The position numbers and the translations under genes were made by a program. 64,000 nucleotides of DNA from Lycocorax pyrrhopterus obiensis (lineage: Eukaryota > Chordata > Aves > Passeriformes > Paradisaeidae): positions 47,382,975 to 47,446,974 of the forward strand of contig JACSVZ010000007.1 in assembly GCA_014706295.1 (NCBI GenBank), in the 5' to 3' direction. The notes under the pieces are model-generated. The model had not been told where the DNA came from. It saw only the letters and a list, made by a program, of their open reading frames with translations, and did not search any database. The number at the start of each line of letters is the position of its first letter. Within the stretch, counting starts at the first letter, position 1. Shown in pieces: positions 1 to 14,400 of this stretch.

Positions 1-102
1 TTAGGCTGAGATGTTCTCCACAGCATGGGTATCAAAGCAATTTTAAACACCAGACTCCCTCACTAACTCACATTAGCAAATACTTCATTGCAAAACCAGT
101 AA

Positions 103-420
103 TTTAGTAGGAAAGGCTAAGACAATTGGGTTTGTTCAGTCTGGAAAAGAGAAGGCTTTGGGGTGACCTAATTGCCGCCTTCCAGTACCTGAAGGGACCC
201 TACAAGAAAGCTGGAAAGGGACTTCTTACAAGAGAATGTAGTGACAGGACAAGGGGGAATGGTCTCAAACTGAAAGAAAGTAGGTTTAGATTAGATATTC
301 GGAAGAAATTCTATACTGTGAGAGTGGTGAGACACTGGAACAGGTTGCCAAACTCTACCCCCACTCTAACTTTGATCAACATCCAAAGGTTCCATTGAAA
401 GGACTAAGAAAGGTCTTGAG
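103..420 (+). mobile_element. CR1 LINE 3' fragment
   Basis: This is a degraded 3' end of a CR1 non-LTR retrotransposon. It shows the usual order of avian CR1 tail blocks: a 'ggctaagacaattgggtttgttcagtctgg' type opening, a 'gacctaattgcc' block, 'agtgacaggaca', 'ggtttagattagatattcgg', and 'gagacactggaacaggttgcc' near 325-350. Homology fades after about 350, so the final 3' end is missing or diverged. The open frame at 126-398 is the remnant of the C-terminal end of the CR1 polyprotein and is not a host gene. It looks like the same subfamily as the copies near 11.0 and 46.5 kb. Confidence 0.85.
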
Positions 421-1584
421 CCATGGAAAAAAATCCAAGAGGACACTGTGATGGCAGTGACACTGGCTTTTCTTTCAAATGAAAAACCAGACACAGAGAA
501 TGGGATGCCTTGTTGCCAATGGTCAGCTGGACTGCTTGACATATGCAGGAAGGCTTGGAGAATTTCATGGTGGTGCAAAGTAGCCATTGTTCAGACTCAT
601 GTCTCCATTAGGTATTGCCACATGTTTCATGTGAGCCCAGAATGGTGTCCTAGCTTATTCTCCTCCAGAGTGAATCTTGATTTGCATGCACCATAATGAC
701 TCTGCAAACCAAGCCAATACACAGAAACTGGGGAAGATCAGGAGATTCACTTCAGAACTGCACTGCTTCGAGACAAAATGTCAATGCATGTGCAACCTCT
801 GGGCTCCTTTTTAAAATTCATCACTGATTTTTTACTTCTTGCAAATAAGAGGCTCAAATATGGATCCTAAAATAACTATGATTAAAACCCCCAGTTGTTA
901 TTACTATTTCTTTTAGACAATGGTGCAATGTATTTTCTCAAATTGTTACTGGGAATCTCTACACAAAATGTTAAACAAACAGGCCTGACTCTTTTCTTAT
1001 ATTTGGGTAGCCTTCCCAAAGAACAGTGTTAAGGAATCAAAGCAGGAATGCAGAATGCAGTTGTAATTCATCCTGATTTTAAGATGGCATTTCATTGCCA
1101 GAGAACTGTAAAGCTGATATATTATAGTAAATGAGAGTCATGCCAAAGCTTTTCTTTGAACTGTGACATTTCATGTGTCAGCTAGTTACTCTGACTAGTC
1201 AGCCACCACCCACACAGCTGATTAAAGATAGAAGACACAGTAACACTGCCACAAACTTAATGCACTATCTTTACACAAAGTTTTATTTTGGGAACCTTAT
1301 AGGGAAATACTGCCTATTCTATGATGTACTGCACATATTTATTTATTTTTGTTTCTTCTGATTAATGAATAAATGGATGAAATATTACTTGACGGGGGAA
1401 AAAAGTAAATGGTAAAAAAAATATTTATGTGTGGCCAATCTTGATATTGGGCTTAATTGTCTGAATTATTTTTCAGTGAAAACTCTCCCAGATTTCAGTA
1501 TACTACACTGTGCAGGCCATCAGGAATGTCATGTTGCCCAAAGCCCATAGTTTTATAATTGTTCATTCTATAAATAAAGTAATA
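421..1584. other. Unannotated intergenic DNA
   Basis: This stretch is AT-rich and lies downstream of the EFCAB11 3' end, between two CR1 fragments. I see no splice-bounded coding segment, RNA gene or recognisable repeat in it. Confidence 0.5.
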
Positions 1585-1830
1585 GAAACATAGAATGGGA
1601 TTGGTTGGGAAGGATATTTACAGGTCATCTAGTCCATCCCCCTGCCATGAGCAGAGACATCTTTCACAGGTCACTCAAAGCCTCATCCAGACCGACCTTG
1701 AATACTTCCAATGATGGAGCATTCACAGCTTTTCTGAACAACTTGTCCAAACTAAACCTACCCTCTTCCAGTTTAAAATGGTTGCCCTTTTTGCTGTCTG
1801 TACAGACCATGGAAAAAAGTCTAAACCATC
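1585..1830 (-). mobile_element. CR1 LINE 3' end, inverted
   Basis: This is a minus-strand CR1 tail. The plus strand shows the reversed 3' end (acatagaatgg, then ggttgggaagg, catctagtccatcc and ccctgccatgagcagagacat). It continues with the reversed motifs for 'ggatggggcattcacagc' and 'caacttgtccaaac', then the block around 1755-1790 that encodes the conserved CR1 C-terminus in reverse. Similarity fades by about 1830, consistent with 5' truncation. Confidence 0.85.
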
Positions 1831-4800
1831 CAAATCCTTTAAAAGGAAATTACAGAACAGTAGATTTCAACAGCTATAGGGAATTACAGAAGCCCCAGGA
1901 GAACAAAACAAATACACTTTGATAGCATTTATGGTTATATAATCTATTTGCTATAAAACAGTGGCAATTGGCTAAGCATGTAAAGGATACATTTGAAAAT
2001 AATTTAAACAGATGATCACTCACTTGGAAAGTAAATATTTTCTAATGGATACTTTTAACAAGGAATTCCTGTTTTTTAAGTAAATACGGTGACAGAAAAC
2101 AAGAAAAATTTATGTAGTAAGAAAGCAAATGTACTCATTAATTTTGAAAAGATTGTATAACATTCTGGTAAGTAAATCCTGAACATCCTGTTCCATAAGG
2201 CACATGAATAACTATTTGTTAGAGAGCAATGGCTCTTTAGCCACTGCAACTCATTTTTTTTCAGTTCTGGAGGTTCAGACAGTTCTGGCTCCTAGGGGCA
2301 AAGATGGCAGTGATCAAACAAAAAAACTTTATTAGCTCATATCACTTTTATCATTGATGTCCTTACACTCTTGGAAATGTTGCAGATAAGAATGTAACCT
2401 GCTAATGAGTGAATAGTCTCATTTTATGTCACTCTGAAGTTAAACTGAGCTGCCAGAGTTGCAGCTTGTAGGCTGCGGTTGATGGTAGCTCTTAGCTCTG
2501 CCAATCCTTCCATGCTGACCTTTGATGTTGAGCTCTAACACCAGCAGCAGAAAACAAAACTGAAGAGCATGTAGCCTTGTTCAACCAATAGCTGGGTAGC
2601 TATTGCTTCTGTTATTTTCCCAAACTATTAGTGAGAATAGGCCACCACCTAGTAAACGTCACTCCTGATTTCATCTGTTTTTAGCCATGGCTGAAGTGTT
2701 TCTGCAGTTTGCTAGCCAAAACCCAGACAAGCAGTAACTAGTAATTAATTTCCATTCAAGTATTCAAGAAGAAGAGTGTCACCATGGCCTACTCAGTTCC
2801 ACTTCACTGTGGTCATCAGCAGTTTCTTTCTGTCAATCCCACGGAAGGAGAAATGAGAGTACTTATCATCCTTTAATACAGATCTGCTCTTTTCTAAAAA
2901 AATTTCCAACATGGTAAAAAATTTCATTGGCCTCTCCTAGAGTTTATGTTGACTCAGCAATTCAAGCTCACAGCACCTTTTCAAGTCCTTGAGAAAATGA
3001 GGATTGAGAACATACGGAAATAAAGGAGATAAGAGCACTTTCCTCTCTAGAGTTCCTTCCCATATATACAAGATATATAAATTTCTTACTATTAAAAGCA
3101 TACAAAGATCTTTCTGTTTGGTAAAATATTTAACAGAATATTATACTTGTACAATATAGCATATACATTGTCAACTATTTAGACAACAAATCATAGGTAT
3201 ACCAGAAATATAAACAAGAGGCCATAGTGTTTTGAACTGCTCCCTATGAACTAAATAATTATTTTTTAAATAAGTAAAATAATAAATAATGATAAAATAA
3301 TCTATCACAACAAAATAATACTGCATGGATTTAGTGTTTAGGAAGGGTAAAGGGTCTAGGCACCAAGAAAACTGAGGTCTACTGAACAAAAAAATACAGT
3401 CTAAGTAATAACACAGCAAACTGTCGTACATTTTCTCACGACTGTGCATAGACCTGTACCAACTATCTCTGTGGGATAATAATTCAATCTCCTGTATCTC
3501 AGAAGAGCATGTGATGATATTGCTAATTAACATCTATGGTGATGATTCTCTTATGAAAACATTCATCTATTGGGAAATGGCATTTCTAAGGCAAAGCTCC
3601 AATCTATTAGCATGTCTTACCATCACCTTTCAAAGGCAACACCAGTTTGCTCCCACTGATTAGCAAATAAAGCATGATATTTGAGTTACAGCTCATTTCA
3701 TCTAGCAGATACCTGGTTCTTATACACAGAATCAGGTATATCTGCTGATAAAGTCAGTGTTACCAACTTCCTCTCATTATTTATATATTACCTGCCTTGG
3801 AATTAAAAAAGAGAAAGATTTCACTTTGATTGTACCTAGAGAGAAACATACATGTAACAGGAACAGAAAAAATAGATATCGTTTTCTAAATACTTCACCT
3901 GTAAATTGTACTCTGGAATGTCTCACTGAAATCGAAAGAAATTGGAGACTCTTGACTTAAGGGTAAAATTGGTACTTTCTTCCTCTTACTGATCATTATT
4001 ATTATTTGTTATTTTGCTATTTATTTTCAGCAGTATTAAGTATATGCTACAGTCTCTAGGCTCTCTTGAGGAGAGGATTGCTTCTGGACAGTTAAAAAAA
4101 AGAATCTCTACTATAAGCAACATAACAACTGGCAGGAAAACAGAAATGAAGCCATGGAGTGGGGCATATGATCAGAGACAGTGCCTGTAAAAATCCCTAT
4201 TTTCTGTCACTATTAATATGAACACGAGAAGACAGTAGGAAGTGATCACAGATAAAATAAATTGAATAAAAAATATTTCTCTCATTATAGCACAGCTTGG
4301 ATGGATGTATATAAAGTTACAGCAGGTAAGAACATCTCCCAGTTACTGGACAGAAGACAGCAAGAGAGAGAGAGGGTAAGACAACTTTGTAGACAATGAC
4401 AGCTTCTACTTTATACTGTCCCTCAACTATTGGGAAGTTCTGTGATCTTGCTAGTGTATACACATATGTATATCTCCAAATTCTTCCCTAAAAGTTAGCT
4501 GAAGGTTTGAATACACAGAGTTTTCAGCCTGCAAGACTGAGGTCCATGATGCACATTTAAAATATTTATTTTTAACTTTATTAATTTTTTTTTAAAAAAA
4601 GCTAAGTATTTATGCTTGCTTCCTTACACACAAAGTTCTTGGTAATTGTTCAGAACTAAATCATGTAGCTAATTAACTAATAATTGTTAAAAACAATGTG
4701 TAATGTATAAAAAAGAACAATATATATAAGTAAAACAGTAAAGGGAAGACAAATACACTACTGATAAAAATCCCAAAACCAACAGGCATTATCTACCATA

Positions 4801-5195
4801 AATTTAATCTACATGTTTCTATACATGTGAGATATTTTGGTCTGTCAACAAAAGGCTGTTGAAAAAGTGAACAAGTAAATTTCACAGTAACTGGAAATCA
4901 GAATTGCTCCTTTTTTGTCTGTGAAGTCAAAAAGAAAAAGTACAGAGTTACAGTTCCTAAGTGGGGTGATTATGAATCAATTGAGATTTCAAATATTTTA
5001 AGCATTCTACACACATATACACATGTAAATTAATACACCCAACTTGTCAACAGTAAATCTTCAAAGGCTGTTCTTCAGAGCTACACTTACAGTCAAAGTT
5101 CTTAAAATGCTGGCTGAAACAAATGAAGTTTCATTGATTTTTAAATATCTTGAGATCTGAAGTTTTCACTTTGTCTTTTTACCAGAAAATATTCC
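1831..5195. other. Downstream flank of EFCAB11
   Basis: This is AT-rich sequence with no coding exon I can support. It must contain the EFCAB11 3' untranslated region just left of 5196. A minus-strand poly(A) signal would appear as tttatt on this strand, and several copies occur around 4565-4590, but I cannot tell which, if any, is used. The stretch 2420-2710 is less AT-rich than its surroundings, but I could not assign it to a repeat family. Confidence 0.4.
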
Positions 5196-5295
5196 TTAGG
5201 CAAAGTACACTGGTGATACTTCATCTTGTCCGTACTTCATTGCAGATTCAAAGTCTTTGAAGCTGATGCAGCCATCAGAATCCTGATTGACTTCT
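5196..5295 (-). CDS. EFCAB11: EFCAB11 exon 6 (last coding exon)
   Basis: This exon is 100 nt: one base completing an arginine codon split with exon 5, then 32 codons and a TAA stop at 5198-5196. The acceptor is ttcccttacag followed by AGAAG. The translation includes NQDSDGCISFKDFE, an EF-hand loop matching human DRDSDGHVSFRDFE. Asp occupies loop positions 3 and 5, Gly position 6 and Ile position 8. Position 1 is Asn instead of Asp, and position 12 is Asp instead of the more usual Glu, so calcium affinity may be reduced. The tail after KYGQDE is several residues longer than the human C-terminus. The exon lies about 46.7 kb from exon 5. Confidence 0.88.
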
Positions 5296-8200
5296 CTGTA
5301 AGGGAAGAGATTTGGTATTTAAAACCCAAAGGACTATGCAAAACAGACATTATACTTAGCTGTAGATATCCAACACCAATATTGTTTCTGAAGAGCTCAA
5401 GTCCTAAAACTTGAATTCTGTACAAAGAAATAATGAAGTAAAAAATGTTTTCGGTGTACTGCATCTATATAAAGAGCTCAGTTTTTTAAAAAGAAGAACA
5501 AGTATCACTATATATATTCAACAGAAGGTAAAAGTTAATTACAGTATGACCTGTGCAAATTTAGCACTAATTTAGATCCTACATCTCATGCCTAATTCCC
5601 CAAATTCAATCACCTGTGGCAGAGATCCTCAAAGTTTCATAGTACAACATGCAACCCAAGACCTCTAGGCCTTAAGATGGTGCAAGCTGACATTTAAAAT
5701 TTCCCCAAGTGCTCCATGACCTTCCACATGCTGCAAGCTTATGTTGAAACAAAGATTATGTTAACAGAAGAACTGCTCCTTGTGACTGTAAGAAAAATAA
5801 GCTAATTTGTATGTTATTATATCCTAAAGGGAATATTCCAATAGTCAAAAATGGTCTCTGAAGAGTGAAAGCTGTCAATATTTATTTCTGAGACAGAAAC
5901 TGGTAGAAGACAGCAATTCAATTAATGACATTAACACACAGGGCTAAGTTTTATTAAACACACTTGGCAAAATTATTTGATGCTGTGATAAATTAGGCTG
6001 ACAAAACGATATTAATGGTATTCTGTAAAGTATTTGTCTTAGTTCTCCATAGCTTTCTTACTAGAAATGCACTTAACAAAAGTTAAATAATTAAAAAACT
6101 GATTAATTGTTGGATTTCAACATTCATTCATCATTTAGAAAAATACTTCATTGGTTTATACCAATGTCCAGACCGTAGCTTTATCCATAATCTAATTATT
6201 AATAATTCAATTAATTTAATTAATAATTTTATTTTATTCATAATTTAATCCAAAATTTATTAGTACTGTCAACAATTGCAGATGACAAAAAGATTGCTGG
6301 AATTATAGTGCTGCAAACTTTGCCATCACCATTAGCATTCAATGGTAGTATTTGTGCCATCTTGCAGCATGCAAAATAGGATGTAACTTCTACATAGACA
6401 AAACTGAAAATTCCAAAATGGTCCATGCTCTTTAGCAGAAGGACATTCTATTATCCTTTGGATGCTCCGGAAATTTCAAAGAAATTCTATACTGAAAAAG
6501 TTGTTTGGTAATTCAGTTTTCAAGAAAGCCTTACACAAAGGGATAGGATGTCCTGTTTGACTCTTATTCTAAAAACACCCTTGAGAAAAACCTAGTAAAG
6601 GTTAAGGAAAATAATCTATATACAACAGCCTCAAATACAGAAATTCAGTTTGCACTGTGTCCTTCCCTTTTCCCTGAAGAAGTTCTACTTATATTAAAAT
6701 TTTACTATTCTCCCTTTCAATAAATATTTTTAATCTTCATTTATTTCAAGAATCCCTCAGACTACCAACTTCCCACCTTTTTTGAAATTTTAACATTGTT
6801 TGGTAAGATTCCTCTCATCTGTTGGCAATAAGCAACCTGTACTAGTGCTTAATTTCACTATCAATGAACTACTAACCTCTTGTGAAGCAGACTTGATCAG
6901 ACAATGTTCAAGCCTCATGGTGCAATGATGAACCTTACATGCCCACAAACATATGAAATGACAGCCTGACATTATGGAAATGTTTAAATTAAATTCCTTC
7001 AGCTCATTGTTGGCTCTGGCGTAAGACTAAAACATGATGACAATCTATTGCTTTTCAGGTAAGGACAAGTTTGAGATGCGGTCACCCTTAATCAAGTCTT
7101 TAGGGACAACATGATAGCTGGAGATAGACCAGTCACACAGTTTCTCGATTAAAAGGATCCTTCTAAATACCACATATCATAATACAAAGGAATGCAAGCT
7201 TATTCACGAGTGAAGGATGAATACAGGTCATAATTACAAGATGGAGATGCTGTCCTGGAAGCAGGAACTGAAAAGGCTGAGGACTCATAGAAAGTAATCA
7301 AATGAAGATCATCTTCTACTGTGATGCTTTACCTAAGAGTGTGAGTACAATCCTTGAATGTATAAGCAGGATAATATCTAAATCTAATGCAATACTGATT
7401 TTATTTCAGAATACAGTGTTAGGAAAATCAGGAAGGAAATACTGTGCCTATTTTCTGGTGCCTCTACTTCAACAAGGATACTGAGGAACTTAAATGAATT
7501 GAGAAAAAAAATTAACAATAACTATACAAGTTCCAAAAAACATGCCTAGCATGCCTTATAACGAGACATTAAAATACTCTGTGGGTAAAAAAAAAGAGAA
7601 TGAAGAGATTAGAGAACTGATCCATTCAAATCAAGACTACAAATATCTCTCTAGGAAATGTATTTTGGATAGTAAATACCTTTCTATGCTTACAAGGAAT
7701 GACATACCCATAGGCGCAAATTGAAGCCAAAGCTAGGAAAACTGAACTTAAATAAGAGGTTTTTTTAAAAAAGAGTTTGGTGGGCTATTAAGGTAACTTA
7801 CCAAGGGACATAGGAAGTGATAATTTGTTTACTTACCTTCCCTTGGCACATTCAGGAGTCTCTAAACCACACATGTATGTCTGCATGTCACTATAATGTA
7901 TATTTATTGCATGGATTTGTCTAACAGCTTTTTGAACTGTTGTGAAGCCTGAACACCTGCTCTATGATTAAGTATCACCTCTTATTTGTTTTGAACCTGC
8001 AAGTCACTTGATGCTCTTTATAGCTGAAGTACCCTTCTCAGTGACTCTATGTGTCACAGACTGCATAAACCAGATCTTAGTTTAAAGATCAACCACTGAA
8101 CAACTTTTTTAACAAAAAAAATATTTCACAGACAGTAATTATTGTTGTAATCTATGCTATTTGCAAGTAATTCAGATCATTCAAAGAAAATTTACAGATT

Positions 8201-10959
8201 TAAATATGTGAGAGATTGCATAATAACCAAATAGCTAAATTCGGGGTTTTTTAATATTATGATGAATTCTCAGAATTTAGTGCTGGAAGATCACTTCATG
8301 AGCATTTTAGAAGTTAATGCTGATATCTGGCTAAACTTAAGTTAACAGGAGCTTTGCCATTAATTTCCAGAAGTCAAAGATGTCACCCAAAATATCTGAG
8401 TTATAGGCATAAATCACACCTTTAATGTTTGGAAGCTGCTCTTGAAAAATGGCCCTCAACTTTACATGACGTTTGTTCAACACCCTGAAAGCCACTAACT
8501 GACTCTGAATTAAAAGTCACTTTCTGAACTGCCTTTCAGCAGAGATTAGCAAAATATGTTGCAAGTAAATGACAAATAAACTGGTAAGTACTTAGCTGTG
8601 GTAATCTGAAGAAATGCTACATCTATCTAAAAGTTACGGATTTTTGGAATCTTGCCAAAAGTAATCTGAAAGCGAGATAGCCTTGGAGTGTTAAATTTTT
8701 ATTTTCATTTAGCTGAAGCAAATGATGAATTCATACTTGTGATTATGAAAACACTATGTCACAGCATATTGATCTTTATTTCACAGGTCACTATTCATTT
8801 GACACTCTTAGCAAAATATAAGAGATATTTCAAGGTATGTAGTGCCTCGGGTAGGTTGTCTGATCTTTCACTGAAAATTGAGTAATAATCAGCATCTCAA
8901 GTTACTGACTGTGAGATATAAATTATTCTCTTATACAATTAGGTAATTGAAGTCTTCCAAAATCACCTAAGTGTATTTTCATAGGAAACTGGATTAGATA
9001 AATGGCACTTTACTTCTGACAGGAATATTTTAACCATAAATCCGAATGGAGTAAATGAATAACTTAGAAGGCCGATGTTTAATATAAGCTGCCTTTTGAA
9101 GTTTTATGTTTATTAGTTCACTGAAATAAGTACTTATTAGAAAGGAATCCACATTCAAATACAGCCTAGCCTTTTATTTTATAAACAGCTGCATATATTC
9201 ATCAGTCACTTCTGCTTTTTTCCAACTAACCCCACAACAATCTAGATACAGTCAAATCTTGAAGTTCCTGAAATAAAAGCATAAATACAGAATTTGACCA
9301 TAATATTTCTTCTTTTTGCATGGAAAGACTCTCTCATAGGCCCTATCTCTTAAAGTAGTCATGAAGTTAGAAATATACTGTATTTATCTGGTAAATAATA
9401 TTTTTTTCATTAATCCATATCATTATAAAACATGCCAAAATATACAGCAGAGATTGCAATTCTACCCTGTATTTATCTAGATAATTCAGTATCTGTCCTA
9501 AATGGTAATTAGAGAATTATGCAATCTTTTGTATTACTTAAAAAGAAGAGCAGTGAATGCACTGCAGAGCCAGCAGAGACTGCCATTGAGTTGGTTTTCA
9601 ACAGGTTTGCTCAGTAGGACAAGTCTCTAAAGCCGAATAAGAGCCAGAATAAACGAAACTGTGCTCAGATCTCTGATGCCGTGGCCATACACCAGATATT
9701 TATAAGTAAGAAGGTAACTTCAAATTAGCTTATATTTCTCCACTATGCCAACATTCTTAGCAATCATTAATTTTACTACTAAAGATAGATGGTCCTCACT
9801 TTGACTTTAAAGAAACTGAAGCTAACCTTGGGAAGGAAGTTTTCATTTAATCTATTTTATGCAGGCAGAAGTTTTCGTAGAGACCAATGAGGAGAAAATG
9901 TCAGATATATGACATAAATTAAATACAGGAAGACAAATACAACATAATGGATATACCACTGAGAATGAAAATGTCCAGGTTCCTTCTCACAGCATTTCTA
10001 CATGAGTAGGGGTTCATTTTGGTTACTGCTCAAAAAACCCCAAACAAACAAAGAGAAAACTATTTCTTTAAAAGTCCTAGAAATGGCTACTTGACTTTCC
10101 AAATAAATTCTTGTCTAATGTATGACTTAAAACCAGTAATTATACATTTAAACTTGGGTAAAACAGCATTAAAAGTTACCATTTCTCTTTAAAAGTCATA
10201 GAGTTTGAAATCTGAGGAATTTTATATGCTTGTTTCTCAAAACTTTTGGTTTCTAGTTAACTGAGGTATCAGGAGAAACAACAAGTTACAGAGGCCCCTA
10301 CCTTCCACACACAGTGCAATTTATCAAATGCCTGCATGTGAAGGCATAATACCTGGCCTTTTAAGCTTTGCTATTTAACAACCATCTTTTTAAGCAGAGG
10401 AAGGTATAATGAGATATATACCATATGTATAAGTAAATTGTTTCTGCTATAGTCCATGAACTACAGTGATTTTCTTAACTGTCCATATTTTTTCTTTCAC
10501 ACTGAAAGACTCAGGAATATTATATACTAGTTCTCCTGATTTAGAGACAGAAGCATATGAGGCACACAGGCTGGGTCTTCAAATCATGATTTCCCTGCAA
10601 CTTACATTTCCCTGGTTTTAGGACATGCCATGAATAGCAGAATTTTTTCCCTATTTATTCTAGTCATGCAAATGAGATTAAGCATTCATAAATATTTCTA
10701 TCATAACTCTCCAAAATCCATAATAATCAAGTTCCCTGCTATCTCATTATTTAGGTGTATACTGTGAGTAAAGAAAAGTTGTGCATTTTCTTTAAATTAT
10801 TTCAGGAAACTGCTAAGGAGTGCAGTTTCCTGAATTAACATGCTAGATTGTATCTGAACTGCTTTTGAGTACTGTGAGCCGTTCAGCAGTACTGCCTTGC
10901 TGCTCTCACAATACCTTTATTGTCTCATTCAATATTTCCTACATTTCAAATGCTATGGA
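5296..10959 (-). other. EFCAB11 intron 5, left part
   Basis: Intronic, very AT-rich DNA. A strongly AT-rich, partly palindromic patch lies at 6190-6250. The stretch just after it (about 6240-6430, with cagatgacaaaaag) may be a very old CR1 reverse-transcriptase remnant, but the match is too short to call. I see nothing else I can name. Confidence 0.4.
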
Positions 10960-11495
10960 TGATTTAGGCCTGGAGTCCTTTTTCCAAGTGTTTCTGGTTC
11001 TGGTGCCCCCAAATAAGAAGGACATGGAACTGCTGGATCAAGCCCAGAGAAATTGATTACAGGGCTGGAGCACCTCCCCTATGAAGACAGGTTGGGAAAG
11101 TTGGGGCTGTTCACCCTGGAGAAGAGGAGGTTGTGTGGAGACCTCACAGCAACATTCCAGTACTGAAGGGGGCCTACAGGGAAGTCAGAGACGAACTCTG
11201 TGTCAGGAACCGTAGTGATAGGACAGGGAGTAATGGTTTCAAAGTGAAAGAGGGGAAATTTAGGTTAGATATATGGAAGAAATTCTTTACTGTGAGGGTG
11301 GCGAGACACTGGAACAGGTTGCCAAGGGAGGTTGTGGATGTAGCAGCTCCGGATATGTTCAAGGCCTGGTTGGTTGGGGCATTGAGCAACCTGGTCTAGT
11401 GGAAGGTGTTCCTGCCCATGTTCAAGGGGTTAGCACAAGATGATCTTTAAGGTTCCTTTCAACCCAAACCATTTTGTGCTTGTATGATTCTGGTC
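10960..11495 (+). mobile_element. CR1 LINE 3' end
   Basis: This is a well-preserved 5'-truncated CR1. It begins with the block 'aataagaaggacatggaactgctgga', continues through 'gggctggagcacctcccctatgaagacaggttggga' and the 'ttcaccctggagaagaggagg' block, then 'ggttagatatatggaagaaattctttactgtgagggtgg', and ends with 'gatgatctttaaggttcctttcaaccc' and a tgtatgattc tail. The C-terminal frame of the polyprotein remains open at 11133-11399 (residues such as FRLDIWKKFFTVRVARHWNRL). The element is intronic in EFCAB11 and on the opposite strand. Confidence 0.92.
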
Positions 11496-14400
11496 ATAGT
11501 TCTTTAATGCTTAATTTCAAGCATAATGATGTCTCCCTTTCACTCTTCTGATCTGTCTGTGATAATCCAAAGCCCATTTTCTATTAAAATAACTTTTCTC
11601 ATTGTATTTTTATGCAATATATATGCATATAATTTAATGCAATCTGAATTGAATGTCATAGGGAGGGGCCTACTCAGAAAACCCATGGTGATTTCACAGG
11701 GAGAAAGGACCTAAGAATTCCACTGCCTTTTTCACTAATTTCAAATTATGTTAAATTTTGATTTAACTTGTATGTTCAAGGAAGCTAAAGTACTGAAGAA
11801 ATGCTACTTACCTTGTGATTCAGCGATTTTCCTTTACTGCTTCTCTACACTTTTGACACTATCTTTCCTCTGCTTCAGTCAGAAAGTTTGGATTCAACTT
11901 CCAAGGGAACCAGCATTTCTATTAAAACTTTATCATCCATTGTATGTGGCCCAGTGATAAAATTTTCCAAATCATGTTTGTCTACTGTATGCAAACTCTG
12001 TTTAACCCTTGTACTGACATCCTTTTCTTCAATATTCATTTGGCTACAACACTTTCCCAGTTCTCCTTGATGCACTGAGCTTCAGAGTAATACAGATCCA
12101 TGATACTTTGCTCTCATACTGTTGGTTCTTGTTTCAACTTATTCCTTGTGACTTAAACAATGACAAAATGTCTGTAGAATAACATGTTGTCTGCCTGCCA
12201 TGAGTCAGAGATGACTGCTTTACTGACTTTTCATTAAAATAAATAATATTAACTGGAAACCCCCACTCCCACACCCCTATTGTTTTTAACCTCATATGCA
12301 AACTGCTTATGGAAACAGCAATTAAAAGAATAGAACATTTTCTCAGACTTTCAAAGCAGCAGCCTGTGAAACAAACAGATACATAAAAATATTCCATATT
12401 GTTGCAATGAAACTCCAGAGAGCAAGCAGAAACATCACATGAATATACATTAAACTATACAATGATGACACAGACCTGAAATATTGTATTTCAGTTTGAA
12501 TTACTCTAAGAAACTCATGACATGAAAACTATTCAGAAAACAAATACCACCACCAAATAACCTGAAAACAATTGCTAGAGACTGCAGAAATTGACCACAT
12601 GTATAGTCTCAATGGTTTAAGAAAAAAGTTTACATCCAGAGTTAAAAATTGATTATATCTGGTACATCTGAATTTTACTGCTTTTCCATTTATTTGATAT
12701 TTCTAAATAAATTATCAGGGAATAATTTAAATTAGGGCCAAGACTTTCACTGCATTTAGAACCAAAGCTGTCATACTGATTGAGAAGTGAGAGCAAAAAT
12801 GACACTTACTGTAAGGAGTCCCTGCTGACGACAAAATGACCCACCCATTGAAGATTCAGGGATGACAGCTTCTTCAACAAGCTGCCTTCTCTTCTGATTA
12901 ACCAGCTGGTTCTTCTACTCATCCTGCTTGCTTCCTTGTTGATGGGATTCCTGCAGAGCTTCACAGCTGCTTTGTTACTAATGTGTATATTAATTTCACT
13001 TCTTTAAAAACATAAATGTTGAGAAAACCCATTCTGATCTTTAGTAAACACAGAAAAATTATGAGGATCCCCCTGGTTTTGCTTCTTGAAACGGACAAGC
13101 TATCAGAGTAATGGCAGTCAGAATTTTCAGCTAGGTAGGAGAGCATCAGGAAGCATTTAAATTGTACTTTTAAGATAGAAATGCACTTCCCTTTACCTTC
13201 AATGCTGTTCAGTTTTTTTTCCAATTATTTTCAAAAGTGGACAACAAATGAATCACTGACAGAGGGGAGAACTCCACCAACAATATATGCTACCTTCGGT
13301 TGTTTCTTCTCTGTAATAAATACTGTCCTTTTTTTATGTGTGCTGCCTGACTACTGCTCTCAGTAACTGTAATAGACTTTCTTCTTGATGCCCTATTTTC
13401 TACCTGCAATATACTTTATCCATTGATGTGTACTTTCCCTGAATTTCTTCTCTCTGAACAATGGAAATAGTCTTAGACGCCCTAGATCTGCCAAATTTTG
13501 TCCCTTCTTTCTTGACTGGTTCTATTTTCTGAATTCCTTATCACTGATGCCATGGTTGATCCCATTGTGCCAGTAGTTGTACTTGGGTAGAGTAACTCTT
13601 CTGTTTCTGTCTGTGAATGCTTCTCAGTGACCAAACTACCCCAGACCCCCTCCACTCAATCACTTCTGCCTTCTTTTTCTACTGACAAGGAAAACTCCAC
13701 AGAAGAACCTCTGAGCCTCTATGTCTGTTTTCTGGCTCATCTTTAACTGTTTGGTTGTGCAACTGCCCACTGCAGTTTGTCTTCTCACATCTCCCCATTC
13801 TGTTTCACTTAGGAAAAACTATTCACCTTTGAATATAAATGACCCTTGCTTATGTGAGTCTTGTTTACGACTTGTTCTTGATCTGACCCTTAGACCAGAT
13901 CTACTGAAATCTACAAGGAACTCCAGTTTTTATAGGTAAAATAAGAAATGCCTTGCAGAGCTCAAGAAAGAATTGCCATTTGCAACCACCACCAAACGTG
14001 TGCTTCTGGTGTATTTATTTAATGAGCAATTGCTGGAACAATATCATTAATAAATATTTTAATCCCTGATTTGGAATTAAGTAGAACTAACAATATATGT
14101 ATTATATTAATATCTAATAATGTAATTTTATTTACCACATAATCTATAATACACTCTATAATTCTTACTAGGTAATATTTAATGTGTAATATAGCTTATA
14201 ATAACTATATAATGATAAAATGTTATATCATATTATAAAAAAATATATTTTTTATGGATTAATCAGAGAATGATGCAATAGTATGTAACGTGGAAGGCAA
14301 GGTACATGGATACAATGGGCTGAATTGTGCATTAAGTTTGCCTGTTCAAACAAAACACTTTTTGCAGCGTCAAAGCTAGAAGCCTAGGAAAAAGAAATGT

